From assembly GCF_015706575.1 (NCBI RefSeq), contig NW_024037058.1, positions 15,025,547-15,089,546 on the forward strand: a stretch of 64,000 bases of DNA, read 5' to 3'. Below the pieces are notes generated by a model, which was given only the letters and a program-made list of their open reading frames with translations, did not search any database and was not told the DNA's origin. The position numbers and the translations under genes are program-made. The DNA is from Patiria miniata (taxonomy: Eukaryota; Echinodermata; Asteroidea; Valvatida; Asterinidae). Below, one piece after another: positions 20,411-35,400 of the stretch (position 1 is the first letter of the stretch; each line of letters starts with the position of its first letter).

Positions 20411-23400
20411 CTGACATTGAAAGGGGAGAGAAATTGAATTGTAAATAGGGTAGAGGATGTACATTCGGATATAGCAGGATACTGCACATTAGCACAGTGG
20501 TTGGGGGGTTTAGATGTCAGAACTAGTAAGCAAGACAGGTCGCGGGTTCGTGTCTCAACCAACCAATCTGTGATTTTTTCCTAGCAAGCTCTAGGGCAGA
20601 ACTGAGCAAACATTGCCTGTAAGAATCAGTTAAGGGCAATTATCTCAACCATAACTATTCAGTATAATTGAAAAGTAAAATTAATCAATCTTCATGGCTT
20701 TCTTTTTTTAATACTCAACATACACAAACATGTCTCCAGAGTCTCAAAATCTTTTGAAAACTTAGGTTTTTCTCCTTACCCATCAATGACCGTGGCAAAC
20801 TTCCTCTTGACTGCTCTACCGTGATCAGAATCAGTTGATGAGCTTCTGTCGGCCAAGGATGCCTCTCCACCATCACTGGATTCTCTCATCGTGTCCGTCG
20901 CCTCGCCAATCTCCAAGACCTCTTCGGCTGCATCTTCAGGGGAACCTACGACAGTGACCTCCTGGTGACCTTTGCCCCCTGACCCTTCAGCAAGGGGGTC
21001 ATCTTCTGGAGTGACCTCGAGCACTTGACCTGACCCAGGCAGGGGACTCAGCCTCTGTCCTGGTTCAGACATTGAGATCTTCTCAACTGAATATTCGCTT
21101 TGGAGTTGTGGCACTAGGGGCTCTCCTGTTAGGTCAACAATTTCAGTGTTGCTACTCTCTCCCTCCACTAGTTCATTCCTCGAAGGTAGATCTAAGCAGG
21201 TATCTGACAGCCTGTCTAGACACGGTCTCTTGGCAAGAGGGTCTGAATCAGCAGATTTGGCAGGGATTACTAGTCTGTGCGAATGGATCATCCACAGTGA
21301 GGCGTGTTTTGTAGCGACAATGCGGAGGTCGTTGGAACCCACTTCCACTATCTGAAAACAGATGACACTGATTTAGTACTTTGCCTTCACCAAATTGAGT
21401 TGCCTTCACCAAATAGAGTTAAGCATGTCATACTCGCAAAAGAGTGTTAGTCAATAACCACCATATGTAATGCAATCAAGCTAAATGAGTCATTTGTCGA
21501 CCCTGGTCAATTTTTTTTTACAGACTTAAACAAAGGAACAATCTCAGCATTACTGCTTTGAAAACCGCATGCTGATACCATCTTTCGTTCAAAAATTATG
21601 AAAGTCGGAACACCAAGAGCTGTGATGAAGTGATGTAATGAAGTGGCCCTATTTTGGCCTGTATCTCCAAATGAAAGTTCCAGACAAACGACTCATACAG
21701 CTTGATCGCATCACATATCATCTCTGAGTCATTTAACACGATTTCCTTGCAAAGGGTAAATTATTCATGAAGCATCATGTGCTCAAAATACTGACAGTAT
21801 GTTTCATGAAGCAGTTTTCCTCACCAAGCAGGAAAGGAGTTAACATAAACATTCTTGCTAGTAATGAGTCACATGTTTTATTCTAAAAACCTGTCCTTGC
21901 GAAAGAGGGAAAGTGAATAAATAAACAAGAGGTCTTTGCTGAATTGTGATATTTCTTTAATTATTCAATAACATGTTCATTTTAGCTTGACCAGCTAAAC
22001 GTTTTGCAGCCATTCTTTGGCCTGCAACATACCATTTCCTGGTCGAGCAACAGATTGATATATTTCTCCAGAGAAAGCTTGACAGTGCTGGCTGCCTCCA
22101 CCCTTCCCACAATCCTCTTCACTTCCGGCACGGTCACGCCAAGAAATCCGGCTTCTTTAATCTTCTCATAGATTTGGATGAGTGCAGTAGTTGTAGCAGC
22201 ATCGAGGCCTATCCCAGTGAACCTACAGATTCACGTACCAAAAAAATAAAAAAAAAAAATAAAGAAGATATCAATGGAATAATAATAATTATGAAGTCAT
22301 ATCACATTATTATTTATATCAGGCTTCCAGCGGTAAAAGTAAATCAGCGTGTTGCATGCTTTCATAAAAAGTACCTGGATGACTGCAATATTACGGTACC
22401 TGGTTCACTGCAATAATATTGTTATTGCAGTCATCCGGGCATTTTCGCTGGTTCCCGCACGATCAAGAGTCCAGAAAGTCACAGTTTTTAACCACTCATC
22501 AGAGCGTAGCACACGCGGACTGTCGAACACGGAACACGCTGCGCTCATGCAGCGCAAAGAAGGCCAGGTATACGCGTACTGTTGTCAACAATTACAGTAG
22601 CTTCAAATAGTTTGATGAAAAAGATGAAATGAAGACAGTGTCTTGATTGTATTTCTTGCGGATCAAGTCAGCCTGATATAAATAATAATAATAATATTGG
22701 ATGGCTTTTTTCAGTGGATACAAGAATATATTGCACTCGCTATAATATTGTCATAACTCGTGCAATATATTCTTGTATCCATCTCAAAGCCATCCAATAT
22801 TATATAATTAAACAATGTCTAGTCTACTGGATAACATGTTGACTCAATCGTCCATGTACCGCCAACAACTGGCTTGCCTGTTACTCTCTGAACCACCCTA
22901 AACCATCCGAGCACTGCACGGCTTATGGATCCATCAGGCAAGCACATAACCAGGTTTTTTGGGGGGGATGGGGGGGTGGGGGGTTAGACACCTTCTTCCG
23001 ATGGGGGCACTGATCAAACCGGACCTTTGGACAATAGGTGGCGCTCTTCAAGGCAGCATGACATTTACAAGACGTAAACAAAGACACTTGTGAAAAGGGC
23101 CCTCATGAAAAAAGGGACTCGTGAAAAATGGCAATCAATAGAAAGTATTTAGTAGCAAAGTACAGTTTTTGTTCTGTTGTCCATTTTCACCGTCCTGATT
23201 TTGCTTCTATTACCATTCCAATTTTGCTTTTCAAATCTCCATCCCTTTACAATCTGCCACTCTGCACCTGTTTACGCTACTGCCATCAGGGAATAATTAC
23301 AGTAAATTAGGAACAGGTGCTTAAAATTATACAATGTGATTCAGGTATTAATGGGTTAACATGCTATGCAGCTGTGGCCTCACTTGTCCACAACGACTGA

Positions 23401-26400
23401 CAAATATCAAGAGTTGTTGTCGAAGGCTTTGTTAGGGGATGGAATTAATGAGTTTGACAGGCCGATAAGTAGATTTGATTTTTCAGTCCCTCTTTGATTC
23501 CTCAGATTTCCCAGGAATTTTTAATCCAGGGTTATCACGCCAAATTTTAAACATAAAATGTCCTTATCGTATTCAGAATTTCCTTTTCCTTCTGGCTTTT
23601 CAATGTGCATTTTTTTAAAGGAATCATCAGTTTTATTTTTACCCGAATAAAACAAAAAGCAAGGGGAAAAAGTGTACAAGGTTACTACCTCTGTGTTAGC
23701 TCCTGGGTGCTGTCTCCTTGCTGTTCAAACACCTTTCCTTGACACAACTCTTCAAGATAGGAAGCTTCTTGGCCAAGTTCCGTCGGCTTCCAGACAGGCT
23801 CCAAATACACAAATTTCTTGCAAGGCCTGAGGAGGTATTCCAGAAGACTAGCACAGGGCTGGAACTCTGGACGGGATTGGCAAGGGACCCCGGGACTAGA
23901 TTCGTTGAGTGAGAGCTTGATGATGAAGGCGTTAAAGGCGATGTTCTCTTGGAGAGTTGAGATCTTCTTGCCGCAGACCCCCGGCGCGTAGTGGCCCCGG
24001 AGGATCAGCCACTTGGTGAAGGAGACCTGGTCGTACGAGAGGCACTTCATGGTGGCGTTGCGGGGCTGGGGCTTGAGGTGGGCCTGACTTGGGCTGGCAG
24101 TCTCCTGCCGCTTAGAGCTGCCGACCCCATAAAGGACCTCATCTATTAGACTAAATCTTGGATCAGCAGTCCACACTTCTTGGCTGGCGTCTCCGGAACC
24201 GTCCCCATAACCAGTCACTGTCCCTTCAGACTTTGGAAGTGAAGTTTCCCCTCTATCTCCTGAGCCATTCACAGTTGGTTGGTCGTGATCAACCACCGTT
24301 GACGTGCTAGCCAAGTAGCTATGGTCCATGTCTATAACAGACTGCTGAACTGATGGACATTCTATTGCATCGGAAAACTGGGACTCAATGCTCACAAGAC
24401 CCTCGGCCAGTTCGTTCAGCTGATCCATGACGCTGCGGTCATTTGCATCATCCTCGACAACACTTATCGAAGAGTCCAAGGCTTGTTGATCTTCCATCGC
24501 TTCAGCCTGTCCTGTTGTCTTCTCATCATCATTATCCTCATCAAATCTGACTCCGGTGACATTCCTCACCCTGTCTATGACCCCTATCCCCTGTGTCTCA
24601 CTGTCCTCCATCCCCACCCCATCTATCTGGGTGTCTCTCCCCTCATTTTGATCACTCTGCTCCTCATCGTTTTCATCCTCCTCTGAGTCCTCGTCGGTGT
24701 CGCTGTCCGAGTCCGAGAAGTCCCCACTCTTCTTCAGAAGTCCACTCTGCTTCAGGAACTCCTGGTCTATGAGGTTACTATCCAAGACGATCACTTTCTT
24801 AGGGATGACGATTTTGCAGTTCAACTAAAGTGGAAAAATCGTGTCAGTGTTAAAATCTGCATCAATATTAAGAGTGTACTTTATTGGAACTTAGAAATAT
24901 CCAAATTTGCATTGGTATAAAAAAAATGGATGTCCTGAATGATTTGCCTCAAGTCAACACACAGCACGCTGCACATAATCAGCAACTGAAGAAAATTACG
25001 GCCTCTGTGAAAAAATATTACTTTGATGAAAATCTGACCAACGTTTCTGTGAAGATTGCAATTTCTTCCCAATTGATCACTAGAAAACCTGTTTTTCGTG
25101 ATTTAGGCTGATTCTACTGTAATTCCAAGCAGCACAATTTGTCAATGAGGTATAAAAAGGAAAACGAATAAGAGTAACAGATAAAAGATGGACAAGTCTA
25201 TTTTGAGTTGTACTTGAGTCTTTTTTTCAGAGTTTGACATGTATACTAAAGCATAAGGTGTTGTACCGTGGTATGATTTCAGTCTGAAAAACTAGACAAT
25301 GTGGTCGGAGAAGCTGGACTTTTGATCATGGGTGGGAATTGAAAATGTGTACTTAAAAGTAATCTGAACGTGTCTGAGTATTTATATGAGAACTCAGACA
25401 GAAATCAAAGTACATGTATTTTTGGACAAATTGTACATTCCTTGCATTCTGCTTTGTAGTCAAGTCCATCACAAGTCCATCACAAGCCCGATCAGAAGCA
25501 ACAGGAGATATACATAGGACTACTGTTGACACAGTTCATTTTCACTGCTTGAAATTTGACTTGAGACTAGAGGACTTGTGATGGATTTGTGAGGACTTGT
25601 GATGTCTGTAGTGTTCTACATAACCCCCGAGGACCGACACACAAAGAGAGACTAACAAATCCTTTCAGTCCTCGGGTCTTTTGTTGAAAACGGTCCTCTA
25701 TCGTACGGTTATGTGCTTAGTCTATGGGAGAGTGTTACATTTACAGGGACAAAGGGAAACACAAAGCATTGTCTTCGAGAGTATAGTTAAACACAACTGC
25801 ATGTGTCAGCTGTGTGGCTTGGTGCTTACCATTAAACTTTTTATTTCAGACTATTTGTGGACTTGAGAAAGGACAGGAACATTGCCTTTATATGTCACAA
25901 AAATCACTTTTTTCACCTGGTCTGTTGAGAGAAGGAATATCTGACACGAGCACGCACCACAGCTGACTTGGGGAAAGGTGACATCTTCTTCTGGAGCGAA
26001 AACGTTTAAGAAAATGACAACAATACAACAAAACAACTTTAGAACCAGGCATTAGCATACATTAGCAAGTGAATCTTAAGTATTAGTCCAACTTTCTTAG
26101 GCAGTTGACGTCGGGTGACGTGTATACACGCAAACGTTTTGCGGTATTCAGAATGGATGATGGATAAACACGCAACGAGCGAGGCTGGAAATTTGTGTTT
26201 GCGACCCGCTCGCAGCAAAGCCGAGCCAGAAATGTCAGGGTGGGCTAGATGACGGCCTGAAACCATTTCGCAGGTTCCTGTCTCGAGGTTCGTGAAAAAA
26301 AAAAATCCCACGCCTGGGTCCGGTCAAAGTCAAAATAATCCTGGCGCGAACGGGTTAAGGAAGAGGGTAACCCATGGAATGCTAGGTTTTTTTGTTTTTG

Positions 26401-29400
26401 TTTTTTTGCTCCTATCATTTTTGGTGCACATTTTTACGTCTTCTGAAATGAAGCCTTCATTATCATAAAGTGGTTCCGATATATGGAATAAAAACTGTAA
26501 CCAAATATATTCGATACAGCTATTGATTAATTGAGTAACTAAATAATCATTATGCCATACACCTCACCTGGGAGAGTGGTCTAGTGGTTATTAGGGTTTG
26601 CGACTCATGATCAGAAGGTCAGGGGTTCAAATCTTACTGCTTGGCATGCATTGTGTCCTTGGGCAAGCCACTTTACTCTCACTTGCCTCTCTCCACCCAG
26701 GAGTATAAATGAGTACCAGCATTAGCTGGGGAGAAACCTGCGAGGATTGACATCACATTCAGGGGCAATAGGAATATTCTCAGTCATTTCATGCCACGCA
26801 AACTGGAGATAAACACCGGCCCTGATGGAGTGATTTTGGCTCAGAACAAACTTCACTTTTTCCTTACCTGATTCCAGTAATTTCTCCTGGCATCTGGCCG
26901 CTTCGTCTGGAAGTTCATGCGGCATCCTTGCCTTGAAATGCCTGATGTAACCCATGGAGAGTTGATACGACATGGGCACGCACGGCATGATCCTTCGTTT
27001 GGGTTTCTGAGGAAAAAAAGTTCACAATGGTAACCGTGGGACCTTGCACGTGTCAGCTTTGCACATGAGGTGAAGTCACGCTATGGTCCACCTAGGTAGA
27101 CTATCGTTAAAGCTATAGTCCATCATTTGCAGTCATCCGAAAAAGTAACTGGTGTATTATTGTTGAAAAACATACTTGGTTGAAAGATAGTAAGTGGACT
27201 AAACTCCCTGTGAAATTAATCTTTCTGGCAAGCTATCATTATGAAGTAATCAACGAAAGAAGGCCTTTCCAACGGTGCGTCTTAAGACGCACCGTAGGAA
27301 AATTTAAATTTGTAATTCGTTTTGTTATTCGGCGCAGCGCGCGCAAGCATTGGCACGACGCACAGGCGCGCGCAGTTGCTATAATTCATCGGATCAGTGC
27401 GCGACATCGCGTATAGCTGCAATTCAAAACAATTCAAAACATGATTCAGCAACTTTTGATTTGAAATTGAGATCCTAGAATGCTGTTTTTCTCGGAATAT
27501 ACAGCTGAAGCTGAGCTGAAACTTCATCAGGTTAGTTGTTCAGTATCCTTTATTAGATTTTGAACACTTTTGTTGCTTCAAACGAACAAAATGCACAAAT
27601 TACAAATGATGGACTATATCGTTAAACTGTAGGCTCTGTGCACAAGTACCCCCTAAACCATAAGAAAGGATGAGTCGGGGGAGACCACTGGAAATGATAT
27701 TCGAATGCAATACCTGACACTACGGCTTTGTGCACTTTCAAAATAAAATTAGTCGTATGTACTTATTAGCAGTATACGCACAAACCAGTACGCGCGCACA
27801 GTGTGTCCTTCCCACTGGGCTCTCGAGAGTGGTAAAAAAAAAGTTGTCTTTTATTCGTGCATGGAACTCATGGTTTAAAAATAGTTGTGACCAAAGTTTG
27901 AACTATGATTAATGATATATAGTGGAGGGAGAAATCAATCTTGAGTTAGAACCCTTCCCCTATGGGTACTAGGGCTGTGCCGAATATTCGGATATTCGGT
28001 TATTCGATCGATAAACGAATATTCGAATATTTATTTTCGAATAAGAATATTCGGTGGTGATATGCAATGAAATAAAAAGGTGGAAAAAACTCCTTTTTTT
28101 TTACAACAAAAGTGTATTCTCAAAGTTAAGTTTCAAGTTGCTGCCAAAAACCCCCATAAAAGTAGCTTGTATATATGCCAAGCAATAATGCCATACATAT
28201 ATTACTTTTGCTTTGGGAGTGCTTGCAGTAAAGCCAACCCATTTTTTTAACGCCGGACTGCAACACCAATCGCTGATTCTTCCGACAAGATAAACAAGAC
28301 ATTTTGTCTTTCATGTCTTCACAAAACACTTCCTGACACCTTTTCATATCAAACTTCTAGCATGAGTAGTAACGTTTCCGCTGTCCGTATTTTTGTTTGT
28401 TGTTGTCCTACTTACAATCCCTACTTTCAAAAGAAAACCGCCGCTGTTTTTCCCCGATGCGATCCTGGCAAGTTTCCCCGCGCGTTGGTGTTACATGTAC
28501 ATGTGTGCAGCATAGGAAAATGCAGCGTGGCATTGGAGAGGAGCACGTGTTAATTTGCCCACGTGCGCAGTGGGAGGGGCTTACTGGATCGGCTATTGAC
28601 ATCGCGAAAATGGCATGCCAACATCGATGTAGAAGACCTCTGCAATCTCATGCAAAGAACTTGATTTCTTTTTTCTGTGTGGGCCTTTGTATTTTCCGTT
28701 TTCATGTACTTATTTTGAGGACGTACTGCTCGCACAGGGTCGCACAAGAAGCGGTACATTACACTGATACAGCGAAGCCAATTCCCCCCAAAGTTTTCCA
28801 TCGCCTGTTCAATCGTGTCGAATCAATCGTGTCGAATGCACGTGGTTATAGGGAATCGCCTTGCATGCAGTATGCTGCTCACAGCACGTGGCGGTGTTGT
28901 AGAAAACTTGTCATGAACCCCAACATTACATTAAAACGTTTTGAAAACCTTGGTTCATTTACGTTACGGACTCTGGGATTTTTCTAAAAGAATTTCTTGT
29001 TTACTTTTAGGGGTAAATTTATTATGGCTGTTAGATGCCTCCGTAATTATATACATGTACATGTACAAAATAATCTAGTTCTCTCAACTGATCAGAGCAC
29101 CCTTTTATCGAACACATTTTCGTTCGCTGTCCGTCAGCTTTGTTCGCTGGGTTAGTCTGCTAATTGCACCCAATATTTGCACAAATAAAACATACATAAA
29201 CACTTCAAAAACTAGTTCAGCAATTATACTTTCAGTAATAATAGCGGGAACCTCTGGCTTATGTCCTCCAAGTTGAGCAAAACGCAAGAAAAAGGGCAGA
29301 CAACAGAGAGGATTTCAAACTCAAAAGAGCTCTCATTTATTTCGCCAGACAGACTTTGCGGTCAACTCACCGCACCGTACCCCTGATTCCCAGCATAGAA

Positions 29401-32400
29401 AACCACAGCTAGATAAAATGTATCAAAATGTTACAAGTTGGAATATCCAAACCTTTTAGTGGCCTATTTGTTAGAAAGTTATCTCCAGAGTACGCACTTA
29501 GCCAGACAAAAGAACCGGGTCAGCGCACCTGTGCCCTAATTAGCCCGCCAACAATGCGCCCGCCGGAGCTCGGCTGGCGATTTTTTTTTTTTTTTTTTGC
29601 TGAAATGTCACCCTTCGTGTTTTGGGTACACAGCTTATAATACATCCCCTGTGGGCAAACAAGGAAATACTGCTTTGCACGTGTCAAGCTGGGGCGTGTG
29701 TATGCCGTGCCCACGCCCATTATTTGCATAAACTTAAATATGCATTTACAATTCAAAGACCCATATTTCATTGAATAAAGACATTAAATATCATAGGTTT
29801 TTTTCTTGGAGTTTTTGGTTGTTGAGAATAAATTTATTTAAAATGATTTAAAATCATTTCCTCAATTCTTGGTGACAAAAAGTGCGAGTTATTATTATAA
29901 AAGTGATTTTTTATCCTCAATACTGTGACTAGGAAGTACACCGTTTTGTAGACTTCAAGAAGCTTCCAGTAATAGATATGCTCGGTTCCTGTTTGCGAGT
30001 TAAGGGTCGGAGAGTCACAATAGCTGACGCCACCCGCCGTGTTTGGGGTTCACGGCTTAATACGTCCCCCATGCAAACAAGGAATCCTTCACTCTAGCTT
30101 CTCTGGTTATTGTTAATCTTTAAATTACTGACGACTGAAGAACAACTGATTGTTGTCAAATACCTGACTTACCTGTGAAGAAATCATGCATGGCATGCTG
30201 ACGTGCGCACGTACGTTGACTATACATGTACATGTATGGCATATTTTTGCTTTTGAGGGAATTTGGAATGGCCAAATAACCGAATATTCGAATATTCGAT
30301 CGATTGGAAGGTCGAATATTCGAATATTCAATTATTCGAATTGACTCAGCCCTAATGGGTACCCATGTACCACTGCAACCAAATATAAAATATCGGACAC
30401 CAGGGAAGTTGACATGTAATAGGGCTCTCTCACTGGCCCACGTGACCCGGCCTATATGTGGGTACCGGAAAGTCAGTGTCGCCATTGTGCACTCAAACAA
30501 AAAAGAAAGTCCACCCTCAATACTTTTTTGTCTAACTCAAAAACTACTGGGCACATTTTGCTCAAATTACGACTGATCAGTGCAGAAATTCCTTAGCAAT
30601 CCAGCCATACTCTTTGTTTGGCCCCAAAAAAGTGATAATGTGTACAAAACTATGCAATTTATGACAAAAGGTACCGGGAAAAAAATTGCACTTTTGTATA
30701 TGTGCAAGGTGAGTGTGAACCACAACTTGCGCGTATACAAAAGTGCAACTGTTTTCGGTATCATTTGTCATAAATTGCATAAATTCGTGCACATTATCAC
30801 TGTTTTGGGCCAAATAAAGAGTATGGCTGGATTGCTAAGGAATTTCTGTACTGATAAGTTGTTATTTGAGCAAGAGGGGCTCAGTAGTTTTTGAGTTGAG
30901 ATCATATAGTGCCACGGGCAGTAGGTAGCAGGCAAGCCTATATGGAGTGTCATGGCCTAGTGGTTAAGAGCACCGGACTCATGTTCTGGTGTTTCAGAGG
31001 CAACAGTGACGTGGGTTTGAGTCCACCGGCGGACACTTGTGCCCTTAAGCAAGGCACTTAACCATTATTGCTTCGTCCTTCGGATGGGACGTAAAGCCGT
31101 AGGTCCCGTGTGTTGTATAATGCACGTAAAAGAACCCAGTAAACACTTATCGTTAAGAGAAGGGGTTTGCCCCGGTGTTTCTGGTCTCCTGTATAAACTC
31201 CAACGTGGAGTATTTAGGAGAAGAATAAACCAAGAACCCAAGCCTACAAAGCAGTGATGGATGGCAAAAACCGTGAGAAAAACGTGGAGCCAACACCCAG
31301 TGCTGGTCGGCACGATGACGACTGAACATCATACAGTCAGTGACCATTATTGCAATTTATGAAAGTGACAACAGGCTCTGTCTAGTTAACAATGCATGAC
31401 ATGGTTGCTAACCAAATGCTAGCCTACTGCAATGATGGCAAATCATGGGGGAACCGGATGGTCACGTGGTACTTTGATGAAAAACGATCAGAACTTATAG
31501 AGTGACGCCATTGTGTTATTCCTGAAGAGCACTTAGCTCGAAAATTAAGACACAATCATCTCTGATAAACTATCAAGTACGATATTGACCGGAGGCACGA
31601 CAACATGAACTCACCGAACAGCGGTTGACGATTCCTGTGGACCTACAGAAGAGGAAAACGTCATGCAGCAACCTGTTGTCATACTGCTCGTACAGCTTAA
31701 AGACGAGTCTGGCATCGTAGTCACTGGCATTTTGGGATGACAGCGTGCTCTGGGGGTAAAAAAAAACAAGCAGGAATATGAAACTGGCATTTGAAGACTG
31801 TAACTACTTTGTAAATAGTCAAAGGAGACTGCAAGTAAAATTGCATGGACTTGTTCCTAAGCACAAAGCAACGTTTTTATGCAACAGTGCGCAACTTACG
31901 CCGTTCGTAGGATTTCATGCAACAAATTATTAAAGTCGATTATGGCCTTTATTCGCTGGCTGGGAGGATAGTAAGCCTGCAAAATTCCTCTTTTGTCAAG
32001 TGCAGGAGGCTCCGGGAGGCAAGTAAGTACTTTCATTCTCTATAATGCCCTAACTATGACGAGTCCTCACCAGTACAATGGTGTGCAGCGTCAGTCGTTT
32101 CAAGTCCGTTGCGTTCTCATCTTTGAAGAACGTTGCATTGGTGGGATCCGTTTGAACAATGGGCACCACGTTGTAGTTGCTATGGAGACTGGTGATGTCA
32201 TCGGGCAGGACGGTATTGAATTCTTCGGCAAATCTGTCATGATAGATCACAGGGTACACTGAATGCTTTTTCGATAATTTTCTAGACTTCATCAGTCAAT
32301 AAAACAAACAACTATTGTTTGACAGGTAAATTAAAGGGAATATACAAACATTTTCAGAAATGGATGGTTTGGGGAGGTTAGTATTTTGTAGCAAGTATTG

Positions 32401-35400
32401 TTTCACTGACTTTTTTGAAGTTTTGTGTTCGTAGATGCTGGGAAAACCAAGAAAAACAATCGTGTTCCTGTAGTCTGGTTCCCTGACCTAACTTAAGATG
32501 AAACAGAGCAATTTAAAGATGTCGGGGAATTGTAAGGTCAGGGAACCAGTCCTAAAAAAATAGTCAGAATTTTCCTTTTCCAGCGTTGGAAATTGATACA
32601 AAATACCACTTTTCTTGAAAATGACAGCACATCAGGTGCCATGATTCTACAGGATGCTTTAGACTGTCATTCACTGACAGTCCAGTAAGGTATTTCATAA
32701 TAATTTGTTAGTTTTGTTTTTTGATGTTTGCAAATGTTGTATATTCCCTTTAAATACAAGAAACTGACTGTGGCAAATAATACATTCCACAGTAAAAAAT
32801 CTTGGAAACAGGACAAAATCTCACTCACCTGAACTTGGCTTCTAGCTTATTAAAAAGCTTTTCAAATTCTTCAGAGGCTGCCTCAATGGAACTTCTGTCA
32901 GACAGTGGTTTGATGCTGTCCAAAATCTCCTGCATTTTTCAAAAACATGGGAACAAGTTTAAATGCACAGTGTGTTCTTTTTTATGTGTGTTTTAAGTTA
33001 ATAATGGGTTGACAAAGAAAAGTTATCGTTATTTTTTAGAAGAGAAACACTCCCCTTTTTAAACATTTGCCTCACCTTGTCTTCTTTTACTTCTCCTAGA
33101 CACACAGAAAAGTTAGTCCTGAAGTCTGGGTTCTTCATGTGGCGATAGCAGCGCGTAGAGATGACTTTCGCATCCTTACCCTCCATATTGACGGAATCCT
33201 ATTGAAGAAGATAAAAAAAAAAAATGAAAAAAAAAATGGCGAAACATGTGGTACACTTCCTCCTCAAAGAGTGTCCAAAAATGAGCAAGAACATTCTGCA
33301 TTCTGAGAGGCTTCCTAAGAATTAAAACTTTGGCAATACTTTTTTAAGCTGAACAAAGATTTTGACTGGAGTGCATGTGAACCAGCAACCTGCGGGTTGC
33401 TGTCCTAGTGCTCTACCAACTGAACTTCCCAGCCCCACGCTGGTGGTTCCCTATTTTGTCAATGCTCAAGGGTGTTGGTCAGAAGCAGGAACCGCCAACA
33501 CTGGATAGCTTGGTTGGTGAAGCACCGGAACGCTAAACCAGAGGTTGCAGGTTCAGCCCTCGCTTCGGTCAATGAAAAAATCTCTCAAAATTGTTTTGGA
33601 AAGAGTATACAATCAGAAGATTTAATCTAGTCCAATCTCAAGTCCAATCCAAGCTCAAATCATAAGACAAATCACATGTCAATGTCGAAAAAGTTTTTAT
33701 ACGGGATGGATGACATCAAAGGTATGCCTTTGTCAAAGTTCATTTCAATAGTTTATCATTAAAACAGAGCCTTAAAGGGAATGTACAACGTTTGCTTTTG
33801 CTGCAATTTTCAGAAACAAATGGATTTGGAGGATTAGTATGTTGTAGCAAATAGTGTTAAACTGACTTGCTTCACGTTTTTGGTTCGGAGATGCTGGAAA
33901 ACCCAAGAAAACCAGCCATGTTCTTGTAGTCTGTTTCCCTGACCCCACTTAGTATGAAACGGAGCGATTTATAGATGTTGGGGAATTCTAAGGTTGAGAA
34001 TCAGTCTGGCTGGCTTTTACCCCTTCACAGGTTTGTAATCAATTGCAAAGAAAATGCGGAATTACTAAATAAAACAAATTAGGAGCAGTTTTTGAAAAAA
34101 GTCAGGTGTCTCCAAAGCTGGTCGGCCGACCAGCGTTGGAAAAATACAAGTTTTCATGCAAATGTCAGCACACCAGGAGCAACGATTTTACAGGATGCTT
34201 TGGACTGTCATTCCCCAACATTCCAGTAAGATATTTCATGATAATTTGATCATTTCTTTTTTGATGTTTGCAAATGTTGTATCTTCCCTTTAACTATGGG
34301 CTGTGTGTGCCAACGCGACAGGGCGTTTTTTTACCACTTTTGAGAGCCCAGTAGATGGGCAACACCGCATGTGTGTACTGGTCTGCGCGCCCATCACGTG
34401 AACCACATACAACTATTTTATTTGCATTGTTAAGTGTTTTCAGGAATGTGTGAGAATGTCTCTCCCATTGGCCCCCAACTCTCGCTTCTTAGTGTGGAGG
34501 GAATACTTGAGCATGAAGCCAACAGACCTAACGATGACTCTCTTCCCCTGACCCTGGAATCCAATTTCCTTTATACTCACGGGGACTTTCTTGGCAAAGA
34601 CCCGCTGGATGGTCTCCCATGTGATGCAGCTCTTGAAGGACTGGTCCGTGTTGAGGATTTCAGAGGCCACTTTGCAGAGCAGCAGCTGTGAAGGAATGAG
34701 GCGGCGGAGAAGAAAGATGAGCATCTTGGATTTGTGGCAAAGAATCCAACAAAATGTAAAACCCACGTATGCCGGCCAGAGGGAGGGTCAGAGCCAAGGC
34801 AATAGCAAGGGAGTGTAACTAACTAACAAAGCGGACCAGATAAAAAATAACAAAGTCAGGCCAAGCTTCCATCCTAACTGAAACGGATAAAACTCAATTC
34901 TACCAGACTCTACCCATTCTAAACTAGCTCAGCCCGACCAAACCTCCAATCAATCAAACATAATCCAGATCAATCCAAACAAAAGTTCACCCCAAGCTCA
35001 ACCCAAACTTAAAATACACGGACCCCCCTCAATCGTACCCAACGAAATCCTAACCAACCCAGCCCAATACAACCAAATCCATCCCAATTCAACTGTATCC
35101 CAAACAAACCTAACCAAACCCATTCACAACCAACTAAACCTAACTACCCAAACCCACCCTAACCCAATCCAATGTAACTAATCCTAACCCATCCTAACCT
35201 AACTTTAACGAACCCAACACAACCAAACCCAATCCAGTCAAGCCTAGCCAAACCCATCCGTGGGGAGTCAGGCTGGGGTAGGAGTACTTTCCTCTCCTTC
35301 CACCGCTGTGACCCGGGTTCGAATCCCGCCTGGGCCAATATGTGGATTGGGTTTTCAGTCCCTGCTTGATTCCGTGGGTTTTCCCCAGAATATTCTTCCG

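Noticed and set aside
20776..21348. Exon 21351-20780 as an independent gene starting at an internal Met
   Set aside because: An AG acceptor and GT donor in matching phases, and the IVEVGSNDLRIVAT match to GTF3C1, show that it is an internal exon.
28397..28987. 196-residue plus-strand ORF inside the hAT element
   Set aside because: No BED finger, catalytic or dimerisation motif of hAT transposases is visible; composition looks noncoding.
30945..31035. Possible tRNA gene
   Set aside because: A and B boxes are present, but the arms do not form a cloverleaf and a SINE body follows; the same applies to 26575, 35265 and 45318.
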